The notes below the pieces were generated by a model that saw only the letters and a program-made list of their open reading frames with translations, did not search any database and was not told the origin of the DNA. DNA of 64,000 nucleotides from Prosthecobacter sp. (lineage in GTDB: Bacteria; Verrucomicrobiota; Verrucomicrobiia; Verrucomicrobiales; Verrucomicrobiaceae). The stretch covers positions 97,579-161,578 of the forward strand of contig NZ_JACSRD010000169.1 in the NCBI RefSeq assembly GCF_014879935.1, given 5' to 3'. How positions within the stretch are numbered: the first letter of the stretch is position 1; every line of letters begins with the position of its first letter. Positions 17,912-25,387 of this stretch are shown piece after piece. Made by a program: the position numbers and the translations under genes.

Positions 17912-19324
17912 TCATTTCGTGCTCTGACCGCTCCACACCGGCCACCACGCGTCGAACTCGCTCGGGCGCACTTTGATGCGCACGAGGTTGTTCGCATGAA
18001 GCGAGAGCAGCCGCTCCTCGATGAGCTCGAGGAAGTGCTCGCGGTCGCTGGCGGTGATGTTTTTCGCCGTCCAGCGACGGAGGAAGTCCGCCGCCTGCGG
18101 CTTGGTCATGCGTTTCACGACCACCTCGCGGGCGAGGTCCTTCAGCTCCATGCGGTAGCCGATGGCGATGCGGTCCGGGGAGCCCATCTCGCCGCGGATG
18201 ACGCCATAGCGGATGCACGACTCCTCGTAGGCATGCACAAAGACCTCCCGCAGCACCTCCACGCGGTTCAGCTCATACACGGCGAGGATGCCCGTCGTGT
18301 AATCCCGCACCGGCACGCCGGTGAAGGACAGCGGGCACATGTTTCCGCGGATGAGCGGGATGTTTGCCGCGAGACGCGAGGTGCGCTTGTTCCCATCGAG
18401 GAAGGGCTGCAGATAAGGCATCTGCACCATGAGGAAGAAGCAGCACTCCAGCGGATCGTGGATGGCCGCGGCCTTTTGCAGGATGAGGTCAAAGCACTCC
18501 TCGATGAGCGCGGGGTTGTTCGTCGGATGAAAAACACTCCCGCCGATGCCCACCGGCTTCGTGCGCAGGGCTCCCTCCACCTTCCGGCTCTCCAGCAGGT
18601 ATTCCGTGAGGATCGCGTGCAGGTTGAGGAAGGTGTAGCGGTTGTAGCCGAGCTGTTCCGGCTCCTCGACGAGGAATTCGATGGCCGCCTTGTGATTCAG
18701 AATCATGAGCGCCTCCTGCTGCCGCGCGGGGTCATCGCTGCGGCCTTGCTGGAGGAGGAAATCCGTCTCCAGCAGGGAGAAGGTGCTGCCCTCGAGGCGG
18801 CTGGAGTTCCACACGAGGTCGATCACGAGCCGGTCCATCACCTGCCGGGCGTAAGTGCCCGGCGGCATGCCTTCCATGTCCGGCGGCAAGCCGCGGACCC
18901 GCAGGTGCGCCCGCAGATTCTCCGGCAGCCAAGCCGTTTCATTCGGCACATAGCCGTCGAGGAACTCGCGACGGTAGCCCACGGGCTTCCGCAGGCTGTG
19001 GTGCTCGCGGAAGTAGTCCTTCAGCTCCCGGAGCGGATCGCCCGCGTCGGCAGGTTGGTCCTCGCGGAGGAGATTCGACTCGGAAAGCGGGATGGAAACC
19101 GGCGCGGGAGCAGGCTGCGTCGGCGGCTGGGCCGTCCGATACTTCGTCGCCCGTGCTTTGCCGACCCGCTCAAGCTGCCCGGCACGCACCATCTCGTCCA
19201 AACGACGTTGCAGCGTGCGGCGGGAGGCTTCCTCGCCGAATCGTGCCACGATCTCGTCAATGCCGAGGCCATTGCTGACCTCGGATATGGCGCGATTCAG
19301 GGCTTCTGGCGTGATTTCTGGCAT
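17912..19324 (-). CDS. HTH-Fic family protein with Gln in the Fic motif
   Basis: 470 residues. Residues 1-60 look like a winged helix-turn-helix (EIVARFGEEASRRTLQRRL, a wing-like GKARATKYR). The Fic domain spans about 150-350. The Fic motif reads Q306-PFLDGNKRTSR, so the catalytic His of the usual HPFxxGN is Gln and the second Gly is Lys. An inhibitory-type motif, S174-x-x-x-E178-G179, lies N-terminal, as in class II Fic proteins. Fic enzymes usually AMPylate target proteins; with Gln in place of His, activity is uncertain. Repeated operator-like sites overlap its start, suggesting self-regulation through the HTH. Confidence 0.85.
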   Translation of the reverse strand: MPEITPEALNRAISEVSNGLGIDEIVARFGEEASRRTLQRRLDEMVRAGQLERVGKARATKYRTAQPPTQPAPAPVSIPLSESNLLREDQPADAGDPLRELKDYFREHHSLRKPVGYRREFLDGYVPNETAWLPENLRAHLRVRGLPPDMEGMPPGTYARQVMDRLVIDLVWNSSRLEGSTFSLLETDFLLQQGRSDDPARQQEALMILNHKAAIEFLVEEPEQLGYNRYTFLNLHAILTEYLLESRKVEGALRTKPVGIGGSVFHPTNNPALIEECFDLILQKAAAIHDPLECCFFLMVQMPYLQPFLDGNKRTSRLAANIPLIRGNMCPLSFTGVPVRDYTTGILAVYELNRVEVLREVFVHAYEESCIRYGVIRGEMGSPDRIAIGYRMELKDLAREVVVKRMTKPQAADFLRRWTAKNITASDREHFLELIEERLLSLHANNLVRIKVRPSEFDAWWPVWSGQSTK

Positions 19325-19396
19325 GATTGGCGCGATTTTGGCGTGATAATGGCACGATTCAAGAGCCTTTTGGCATGATTTTCAAAATCGTGCCAA
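19288..19396. promoter_or_regulatory. Phased TGGCRYGAT operator-like array at the Fic promoter
   Basis: Copies of a TGGC[AG][TC]GAT unit start at 19288, 19307, 19319, 19328, 19339, 19350 and 19371. Spacings include 9, 11, 11 and 21 bases, close to one or two helical turns. The last copy is half of a near-perfect palindrome, TTGGCATGATTTT-C-AAAATCGTGCCAA arms at 19370-19382 and 19384-19396. The array covers the Fic start codon (19324) and sits between the divergent Fic and SMP-30 genes. Confidence 0.6.
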
Positions 19397-19447
19397 AGCA
19401 ACGACGGGCTTGCTCTTTGGCCTCCGATCTACTGCAATCGCCCAGCC

Positions 19448-20533
19448 ATGTCCCTTCGACCCATCCTGCTGCTCCTTCCGGGCCTCCTCCTCACTTCCTG
19501 CTCGTCCATGCGATCGCCCATCGTGCCCGGAGCGGTGCCCAAAGACCACGGAGCCATCGGAGCGACCGAAGGCCCGGCGTGGAAGGACGGCTCGCTCTAC
19601 TTCACCGATGGCAAGCACATCAACCGCCTCGGCCCGGACGGCAAAACAACCGTCTTCCGCCACAACGCCTCCAACGGCCTGCTCTTCGACCGTGAAGGCC
19701 GCCTCGTCGCCTGCGAGTCCGGCCTGCGCCGAGTGACACGAACTGAGAAGGACGGAAGCATCACCGTGCTGGCGGATCGCTTCGAAGGAAAACGTTTCAA
19801 CACACCCAACGACCTCTGCATGGACTCGAAGGGCCGGATTTACTTCACCGATCCACGCTATGGCTCGCGTGCGGGGATGGAGATTCGCCAAAAGTGTCTC
19901 GTTTCATTTCCCTTTCCCGTTCAGCCACAGTTCTTCACGGGTCCAGGTCTTACAGCAGGTTTGCGTGGTGCAGCCAGATTAAAGGTGATCGAGAACAACA
20001 TCGACAATCTATTAAAAGACACATTCCACCCGCACACCCACGGAGAGGGAGTGTATCGCATTGATGGCCCTAAAAATGTAAAGCTGATACTTGATGGGGG
20101 AGGCGTTGCGATTCTCGAGCGTCCCAACGGCATCCTCATCTCTCCAGACGACCGTTTTCTCTACATCGCCGACAACAATAACAACACGCACGGCGGCTCG
20201 CGGAAGTTGCTGCGCTACACGCTCGATCCAAACGGCGATGTGAAGCCCGGCACGCGGAAAGTGATCTTCGACTGGAAGGACGGTCGCGGCCCCGATGGCA
20301 TGAAAATGGATGCCGAGGGCCGCATTTACGTCGCCGCCGGCACGAACAAGGCCACGGACTACGAAACGACACGCTTCAAAGCCGGCTGCTACATCCTTTC
20401 GCCCTCCGGCAGGCTCATCGACTTCATCCCGACCTCTCCCGACGAGTGCTGCAACTGCGCCTTTGGCGGCAAAGATGGCAAAACACTCTTCATTACCTCC
20501 GGCGGCCATCTGTGGAGCGTTCCTCTGAAATGA
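19448..20533 (+). CDS. SMP-30/gluconolactonase-family lipoprotein
   Basis: 361 residues. The signal peptide ends LLLTSC, a lipobox with Cys18. Six-bladed propeller features of the SMP-30/gluconolactonase/LRE family are clear: EGPAWKDGSLYFTD, NTPNDLCMDSKGRIYFTDPRYG, RPNGILISPD and DGRGPDGMKMDAEGRIYVAA. Family members hydrolyse lactones and bind a divalent metal. A segment of about 50 residues after GSRAGMEIR, ahead of GEGVYRID, interrupts the usual blade. Its codon use is more AT-rich than the rest. The next gene starts within its stop codon (ATGA), so translation is probably coupled. Confidence 0.85.
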   Translation: MSLRPILLLLPGLLLTSCSSMRSPIVPGAVPKDHGAIGATEGPAWKDGSLYFTDGKHINRLGPDGKTTVFRHNASNGLLFDREGRLVACESGLRRVTRTEKDGSITVLADRFEGKRFNTPNDLCMDSKGRIYFTDPRYGSRAGMEIRQKCLVSFPFPVQPQFFTGPGLTAGLRGAARLKVIENNIDNLLKDTFHPHTHGEGVYRIDGPKNVKLILDGGGVAILERPNGILISPDDRFLYIADNNNNTHGGSRKLLRYTLDPNGDVKPGTRKVIFDWKDGRGPDGMKMDAEGRIYVAAGTNKATDYETTRFKAGCYILSPSGRLIDFIPTSPDECCNCAFGGKDGKTLFITSGGHLWSVPLK

Positions 20534-21375
20534 AAACGCTGCTCTTCGCACTCCTGCTGCTCCCGTCGCTGCTCGTCGCCGCCGAGCTGCCGGACATCCA
20601 AACCGTGCCGCCGGATCTCGTCGTGCCCGCTTTGAGCGAAGGCACGCCCGCCGCAGGCAAACGCGTCCGTCTCGGGCTCAACGTCCTCTACCTGCCCACC
20701 GATTGGAAGGCTGACACGAAGTGGCCCGTCATCGTCGAACTGGCCGGAAATGGCGGTTACAAGAACAAGTATGGCGATGTCAGCACCGGCCTGCCGGAAG
20801 GCAGCAACCTCGGCTACGGCCTCTCCGGCGGAAAAGGCTTCATCTGGCTCTGCGTGCCCTATTTGAATGCCAAAGGCGATCAAATCGCCATCACCTGGTG
20901 GGGCGACAAACCATCCTACGACCCTCAGCCGACGCTCAAACACCTCCGCGAAAGCGTGCAAAGCCTCTGCCGCGATTTCAGCGGCGATGAAACCAAAGTC
21001 GTGCTCGCCGGCTTCTCCCGCGGAGCCATTGCCTGCAGCTACCTCGGCCTCCACGACGACGAAACCGCGAAGCTCTGGTGCGCCTTCTTTGCCTACAGCC
21101 ACTACGATGGTGTCCACAAGTGGCCCTATCCCGCCTCCGATCGCGAATCCGCCCTCACCCGCCTCCAACGCCTCGGCAACCGCCCGCAATTCATCTGCGG
21201 CGAAGGCGCGAACGCTAAGCAAACCGAGGCCTACCTGCGCCCTCTCGCGCCACAAGCCGATCTCACCTTCCTCGGCACCGGCTTCCGCAATCACAACGAC
21301 GCTTGGACGCTGCGCCCGAGCTCTGCCCGTGACAAAGCCCGCGAGTGGCTGAAGCGAGTTACTTCTTCGCGCTGA
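20530..21375 (+). CDS. Secreted alpha/beta hydrolase
   Basis: 281 residues from the ATG at 20530, which overlaps the previous stop codon (ATGA). The signal peptide MKTLLFALLLLPSLLVAA is clear. The nucleophile elbow is GFSRG with Ser163, and a His255 in FRNHNDAW is the likely base of a Ser-Asp-His triad. This supports an esterase- or dienelactone-hydrolase-type enzyme. Pairing with a SMP-30 gene suggests joint action on a carbohydrate lactone or ester. The last 17 bases overlap the convergent coaC gene. Confidence 0.8.
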   Translation: MKTLLFALLLLPSLLVAAELPDIQTVPPDLVVPALSEGTPAAGKRVRLGLNVLYLPTDWKADTKWPVIVELAGNGGYKNKYGDVSTGLPEGSNLGYGLSGGKGFIWLCVPYLNAKGDQIAITWWGDKPSYDPQPTLKHLRESVQSLCRDFSGDETKVVLAGFSRGAIACSYLGLHDDETAKLWCAFFAYSHYDGVHKWPYPASDRESALTRLQRLGNRPQFICGEGANAKQTEAYLRPLAPQADLTFLGTGFRNHNDAWTLRPSSARDKAREWLKRVTSSR

Positions 21376-21901
21376 GCAACGATTCGACCGCAGTCAGGAT
21401 CGTTTCGACCTCAGCGAGCCTGCCCACGCCCTCGTAACCGCAGGCGAGCATGCCTTCGGCGGGTTCGACGAATTGAGCGCCGTAGCCGCGGAGGGTTTCG
21501 ACGTTCTTCAGCGTCGCCGGATGCTGCCACATATTGCCGTTCATGGCCGGGGCGATCAAAATGGGGGCGCGGGTGGCGAGGGCGATGGCGGTCAGGGCAT
21601 CGTTGGCGAAGCCGTGTGCCATGCTGGCTAGCACGTTGGCACTCGCGGGTGCGATGAGGAGCAAATCCGCCTCGTCGGCGAGCTGGATGTGACCGGGCTG
21701 CCAGCCTTCTTTTTCGGCGAAGAGATCGGTGATGACGGGATTCTTGCTCAGCGTGCTCAGGGTGAGCGGCGTGACGAATTCGAGCGCGGACTTCGTCAGC
21801 ACGCATGTCACGCGATGGCCGGCCTTGGTGAGCTGGCTGGCGAGGTCCGCCGCCTTGTAGGCTGCGATGGAACCGGTGATGCCGAGGATGATGCGGGACA
21901 T
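21359..21901 (-). CDS. coaC: Phosphopantothenoylcysteine decarboxylase (CoaC only)
   Basis: 180 residues from ATG 21901. It is the flavoprotein domain that decarboxylates 4'-phosphopantothenoylcysteine in coenzyme A synthesis: ILGITGSIAAYKAADL binds FMN, then the conserved LLIAPASANVLASMAHG and the substrate motif PAMNGNMW. Most bacteria fuse this to CoaB (ligase); here the protein stops after the first domain, so coaB must be elsewhere. It overlaps the convergent hydrolase by 17 bases. Confidence 0.92.
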   Translation of the reverse strand: MSRIILGITGSIAAYKAADLASQLTKAGHRVTCVLTKSALEFVTPLTLSTLSKNPVITDLFAEKEGWQPGHIQLADEADLLLIAPASANVLASMAHGFANDALTAIALATRAPILIAPAMNGNMWQHPATLKNVETLRGYGAQFVEPAEGMLACGYEGVGRLAEVETILTAVESLLSAKK

Positions 21902-21997
21902 GGGGCACGAATACCCTGGAAACGGGCCGCTTAAAGCCCGACGACGAAGGAACTTGCCTTGCTGCCTGCGAGACCGCACATTTCCGACCCCCACACC

Positions 21998-22486
21998 ATG
22001 CGTTGCCCCAAATGCGGCAGTTCCCAGGACAAAGTGATCGACTCTCGCGAGGCGCGGGAGGGGCACGCCATCCGCCGCCGCCGGGAGTGCATGAAGTGCG
22101 ACTTCCGCTTCACGACCTATGAGATCGTCGAACGTGAGGAGCTGCGGGTGGTGAAGCGCAACGGCGCACGGGAGAACTTCAACCGCGACAAGCTCATGGG
22201 CGGCGTCACCAAGGCCTGCGAAAAGCGCCCGGTGAAGATGGAGCAGCTCGAACAACTCGTGGACGACATCGCGAACGAGCTTGAGGAGGAAGGCTACCGC
22301 GAAATTCCCTCGACCGTGATCGGCGCGAAGGTCATGCGCCGCCTGGAAGCCATCGATCACGTGGCCTACGTGCGCTACGCCTCGGTTTACCGTCAGTTTG
22401 AAGACGTGGGCGAGTTCATCGACGAGATCAAGAGTCTCGGCGAACGCCGCCCGCGTGATGGACGCCAGCCCGAGCTGTTCAGATAG
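21998..22486 (+). CDS. nrdR: Transcriptional repressor NrdR
   Basis: 162 residues from ATG 21998, matching NrdR length (about 150). The zinc ribbon has Cys3, Cys6, Cys31 and Cys34 (MRCPKCG, ECMKC), followed by the ATP-cone domain (LRVVKRNGARENFNRDKL). NrdR represses ribonucleotide reductase genes when dATP is bound. It is a lone gene, with coaC divergent. Confidence 0.96.
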   Translation: MRCPKCGSSQDKVIDSREAREGHAIRRRRECMKCDFRFTTYEIVEREELRVVKRNGARENFNRDKLMGGVTKACEKRPVKMEQLEQLVDDIANELEEEGYREIPSTVIGAKVMRRLEAIDHVAYVRYASVYRQFEDVGEFIDEIKSLGERRPRDGRQPELFR

Positions 22487-22587
22487 AGCAAAGAGATGTC
22501 GCAACGCTTGCGTAGGCCATTCCGTGACTCTGCGCCCTCTGCTCTTTGCCCTTTGCGCCGCCTTCGAGGCTGACTACCATCGGCGCC

Positions 22588-22941
22588 ATGTCTGAGAAGA
22601 CCATTTTCCAAAAAATCATCGACCGCGAAATCCCGGCCCCGCTCGTTTACGAGGACGATCTGGTGGCGGCATTCAATGACATCAACCCCCAGGCGCCGAC
22701 GCATGTGCTGATCGTGCCGAAAAAGCTTATTCCGCGTGTGGGCGAGGCTGGGGCCGAGGATCAGGCCACCCTGGGCGCCTTGCTGCTCGCGGCGGGAAAG
22801 ATCGCCGAGAAGCTTGGCATCAAGGACACCAGCAAGGGTTTCCGGCTCGTGATCAACCATGGCAGGGACGCGGGAGAGTCCGTTCCGCACCTGCATGTGC
22901 ATCTGCTGGCCGGACGCAGCCTGGAATGGCCTCCAGGCTGA
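22588..22941 (+). CDS. HIT family hydrolase (HinT-like)
   Basis: 117 residues. The histidine triad HLHVHLL is at residues 101-107, and the N-terminus TIFQKIIDREIPAPLVYEDD is typical of HinT-type purine nucleoside phosphoramidases, which hydrolyse AMP-lysine or related adducts. The upstream gene is nrdR, and a terminator follows within 40 bases. Confidence 0.93.
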   Translation: MSEKTIFQKIIDREIPAPLVYEDDLVAAFNDINPQAPTHVLIVPKKLIPRVGEAGAEDQATLGALLLAAGKIAEKLGIKDTSKGFRLVINHGRDAGESVPHLHVHLLAGRSLEWPPG

Positions 22942-22956
22942 AATTTTTTGCAACTT

Positions 22957-22979
22957 CCGGCCTGTCCGCCGGTTTTTTT
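22957..22979 (+). terminator. Rho-independent terminator
   Basis: A 5-bp stem CCGGC / GCCGG with a 6-base loop is followed by TTTTTTT. It lies 15 bases after the HIT gene and just before the next start codon. Confidence 0.75.
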
Positions 22980-22985
22980 GACATC

Positions 22986-23450
22986 ATGGAACCGTTTTCT
23001 CCCGAAGATCCTCTCACTCAATTGCTGGCCCAGGCCCGCAGGATCGAGGCGCGTTCCAATTTCACGCAGAATGTCGTCCGCGCCGCCCGCCAAACTCCGC
23101 AAGACCGCGGTTGGTTCGCGGGAGTTCGTGCCTGGTGGTCCGAGACGGTGAGTCCGGGAAGCGCCTGGGCCTTTGCCGCCGGCGCGACCGCTGCGGTGGC
23201 TTTGACGGTGGCGGTATTGCAAATGCAGCCGGAAGCCGCGTCTCCCCAGATGGTGAATCACCCGCCTGCCGTCCCGGTGGCGGTTCCTGCCGTGAAAGCC
23301 GTTCCAGAGCCCGTTCTGGCCGAGTCTGTGATGCCGGATCTTCCCGCGGCGGAAACCGCCTGGGAAGCCGCCTACCAGACCGAAGCGCTGCTGGCCGTCG
23401 AAGACACCACCAAGTTCACGGACAGCGAGATCAGCTTCCTGCTGTATTGA
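22986..23450 (+). CDS. Single-pass membrane protein of unknown function
   Basis: 154 residues. The soluble N-terminus has LTQLLAQARRIEARSNFTQNV, followed by one transmembrane helix (about 60-79, AFAAGATAAVALTVAVL) and a Pro/Val/Ala-rich C-terminal region. This resembles anti-sigma or zf-HC2-type architectures without the zinc motif, but no sigma gene is adjacent, so I do not assign a function. Confidence 0.55.
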   Translation: MEPFSPEDPLTQLLAQARRIEARSNFTQNVVRAARQTPQDRGWFAGVRAWWSETVSPGSAWAFAAGATAAVALTVAVLQMQPEAASPQMVNHPPAVPVAVPAVKAVPEPVLAESVMPDLPAAETAWEAAYQTEALLAVEDTTKFTDSEISFLLY

Positions 23451-23525
23451 GGATCGGCACCGTCAGGCGTGCGAGGGCCGCGCTCTTCCCGCGCCAAACC
23501 CCGCCCATGTGACGAAACAGGTGCA

Positions 23526-24767
23526 ATGCGGCAGTCGCGGAATCGGTGGCGCATGGAACACGTCCCGCGCATGCCCAAGCTGCTCGACTCCCCGCGACGC
23601 AAACCGACTCCCCTGCTGAAATCGGCCCATGACATGGTCTTCCGCCATGTCCACAACTCCAACCTCATCTACAACGCCGCCTGGGAGGACCCGAGGCTGG
23701 ACCGGCAGCTGATGAAGCTGAACGGCAGCAGCCGCGTGGTCATGATCACCAGCGCTGGATGCAACGCGCTCGACTACCTGCTCGATGGACCGGCGGAAAT
23801 CCACGCGGTGGACATGAACTACCGCCAGAACGCCCTGCTGGAGCTCAAACAGGCACTCATCCGCAAAGGCGATTTCGACGAGCTCTTTGAAATGTTCGGA
23901 CTGGGCGCCCACCCACGCTACGAGGCCGTTTACCGCAGGGTGCGCGGCACCTTGAGCCTGCCGGCGAGGAAGTTCTGGGACCGGCGCATCGGCTTTTTCA
24001 ATCCGGCCAGCCTGAAGAAGTCCTTCTACTACCACGGCACCTCCGGCATCGCCGCCTGGGTCATGGGCAATGCGCTCTTCAAATTGCGGCCGAACATCAA
24101 GAACTTCGCCGCCTGCCTGCTTGATGCCCGCTCCCTCCAAGAGCAACGCGAGGCCTACGCGATGTTTGAGCGCGAGGTGTGGGGCCCGTTCAGCCACTGG
24201 CTGCTGCGCCAGCCCACGCTCATGACCCTGCTCGGCGTGCCGCGTCCGCAGATCAAGCTCATCCAGGATTCCTACCCGGGCGGCCTCACGGATTACGTGA
24301 AGGACAAGCTGCGCCACGTCTTCACGGAGCTGCCGATGGCCGAAAACTACTTCTGGCGCGTGTACATGACCGGCTCCTACACGCTGGGGTGCTGCCCGAA
24401 TTACTTGAAGCAGGAGAATCTCCTCACCCTCCAGGATCGGGTGGACCGCCTGACGCCGCACACGACCACGGTGTCCAATTTCCTGCGGGAGCATCCCGGC
24501 CTCTACACGCATTTTGTGCTGCTGGACCATCAAGACTGGCTGGCCGCGCACGACACCGCCGCGCTGCTAGACGAATGGGAGCTGATCCTCGCCAACAGCG
24601 CCCCGGGAGCGAAGGTGCTCATGCGCTCCGCCGGTCTGGATCTGAGTTTTGTGCCGGAGCCGGTGCGTTCGCGGCTGCGGTTCTTCCCGCAGCGCACGGA
24701 GGCGCTGCATCAGCTCGACCGCGTCGGCACCTATGGCAGCCTGCATTTCGCAGAAGTCATCGCATGA
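23526..24767 (+). CDS. btaA: BtaA: SAM:diacylglycerol 3-amino-3-carboxypropyltransferase (DUF3419)
   Basis: 413 residues. It belongs to the BtaA/DUF3419 family, which transfers the 3-amino-3-carboxypropyl group of S-adenosylmethionine to diacylglycerol, giving diacylglyceryl homoserine. Diagnostic blocks are ITSAGCNALDYLLDGP, HAVDMNYRQNALLELK and FFNPASLKKSFYYHGTSG. The start is uncertain: ATGs at 23526, 23553 and 23571 are all in frame, and 23571 (MPKLLDSPRRK) may be the true one. The stop overlaps the btaB start by ATGA, so the two are translationally coupled. Confidence 0.9.
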   Translation: MRQSRNRWRMEHVPRMPKLLDSPRRKPTPLLKSAHDMVFRHVHNSNLIYNAAWEDPRLDRQLMKLNGSSRVVMITSAGCNALDYLLDGPAEIHAVDMNYRQNALLELKQALIRKGDFDELFEMFGLGAHPRYEAVYRRVRGTLSLPARKFWDRRIGFFNPASLKKSFYYHGTSGIAAWVMGNALFKLRPNIKNFAACLLDARSLQEQREAYAMFEREVWGPFSHWLLRQPTLMTLLGVPRPQIKLIQDSYPGGLTDYVKDKLRHVFTELPMAENYFWRVYMTGSYTLGCCPNYLKQENLLTLQDRVDRLTPHTTTVSNFLREHPGLYTHFVLLDHQDWLAAHDTAALLDEWELILANSAPGAKVLMRSAGLDLSFVPEPVRSRLRFFPQRTEALHQLDRVGTYGSLHFAEVIA

Positions 24768-25384
24768 GCTCCACGACCGCTCAAAACACCGCGCTGGAGC
24801 GCTATTACCGGCTTCACTCCCGCATCTACGACGGCACGCGCTGGAGCTTCCTCTTCGGCCGTGAGGAGGTGCTGCGGCGTGTTCTCCGCGTGGCAAATCC
24901 GCGCCGCATCCTCGAAGTCGGCTGCGGCACCGGGCGGAATCTCGTGTCACTGCGGCGGTTGTTTCCTGAGGCGCATGTCACGGGTGTCGATCTGTCGGAG
25001 CAGATGCTCGCCATCGCCGCGGGCAAGGCTGACGGGCAGGTCACGCTGCTGCGCCGCTCCTACTCGCTGCCGGTGCATGCGGAAGGCGGGCCCTTCGACC
25101 TCGTGCTGTTCTCCTACGCGCTCTCGATGTTCAATCCCGGCTGGGAGCAGGCCATCGACGCCGCCTGGGGCGATCTGGAAGACGGCGGCGTCATCGCCGT
25201 CGTGGATTTTTCGCACAGCCGTTTCTCCTGGTTCCGCCGATGGATGGGAGTGAACCATGTCCGCATGGAGAATCATCTCTGGCCGCGCCTGGGCCAGAAA
25301 TTTGTGCCGCTGCTCAACGACCGCTTCTCCGCTTACGGCGGCCTGTGGAGCTACGGCATCTTCATCGGACGAAAGCAGCTTTGA
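24764..25384 (+). CDS. btaB: BtaB-like N-methyltransferase
   Basis: 206 residues with the class I SAM-binding motif ILEVGCGTGRNLVSL and acidic loop VTGVDLSEQMLAIA. Adjacent to btaA, it would add three methyl groups to diacylglyceryl homoserine to give the betaine lipid DGTS, which replaces phospholipids under phosphate limitation in several bacteria. The symbol rests on context and length. The gene overlaps btaA by one ATGA and the O-antigen-ligase-like gene starts 3 bases after its stop, so the three form an operon. Confidence 0.83.
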   Translation: MSSTTAQNTALERYYRLHSRIYDGTRWSFLFGREEVLRRVLRVANPRRILEVGCGTGRNLVSLRRLFPEAHVTGVDLSEQMLAIAAGKADGQVTLLRRSYSLPVHAEGGPFDLVLFSYALSMFNPGWEQAIDAAWGDLEDGGVIAVVDFSHSRFSWFRRWMGVNHVRMENHLWPRLGQKFVPLLNDRFSAYGGLWSYGIFIGRKQL

Positions 25385-25387
25385 ACC

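Noticed and set aside
22986..23450. Anti-sigma factor
   Set aside because: One transmembrane helix and a short N-terminal region look similar, but there is no zinc-binding HC2 motif and no sigma gene adjacent.
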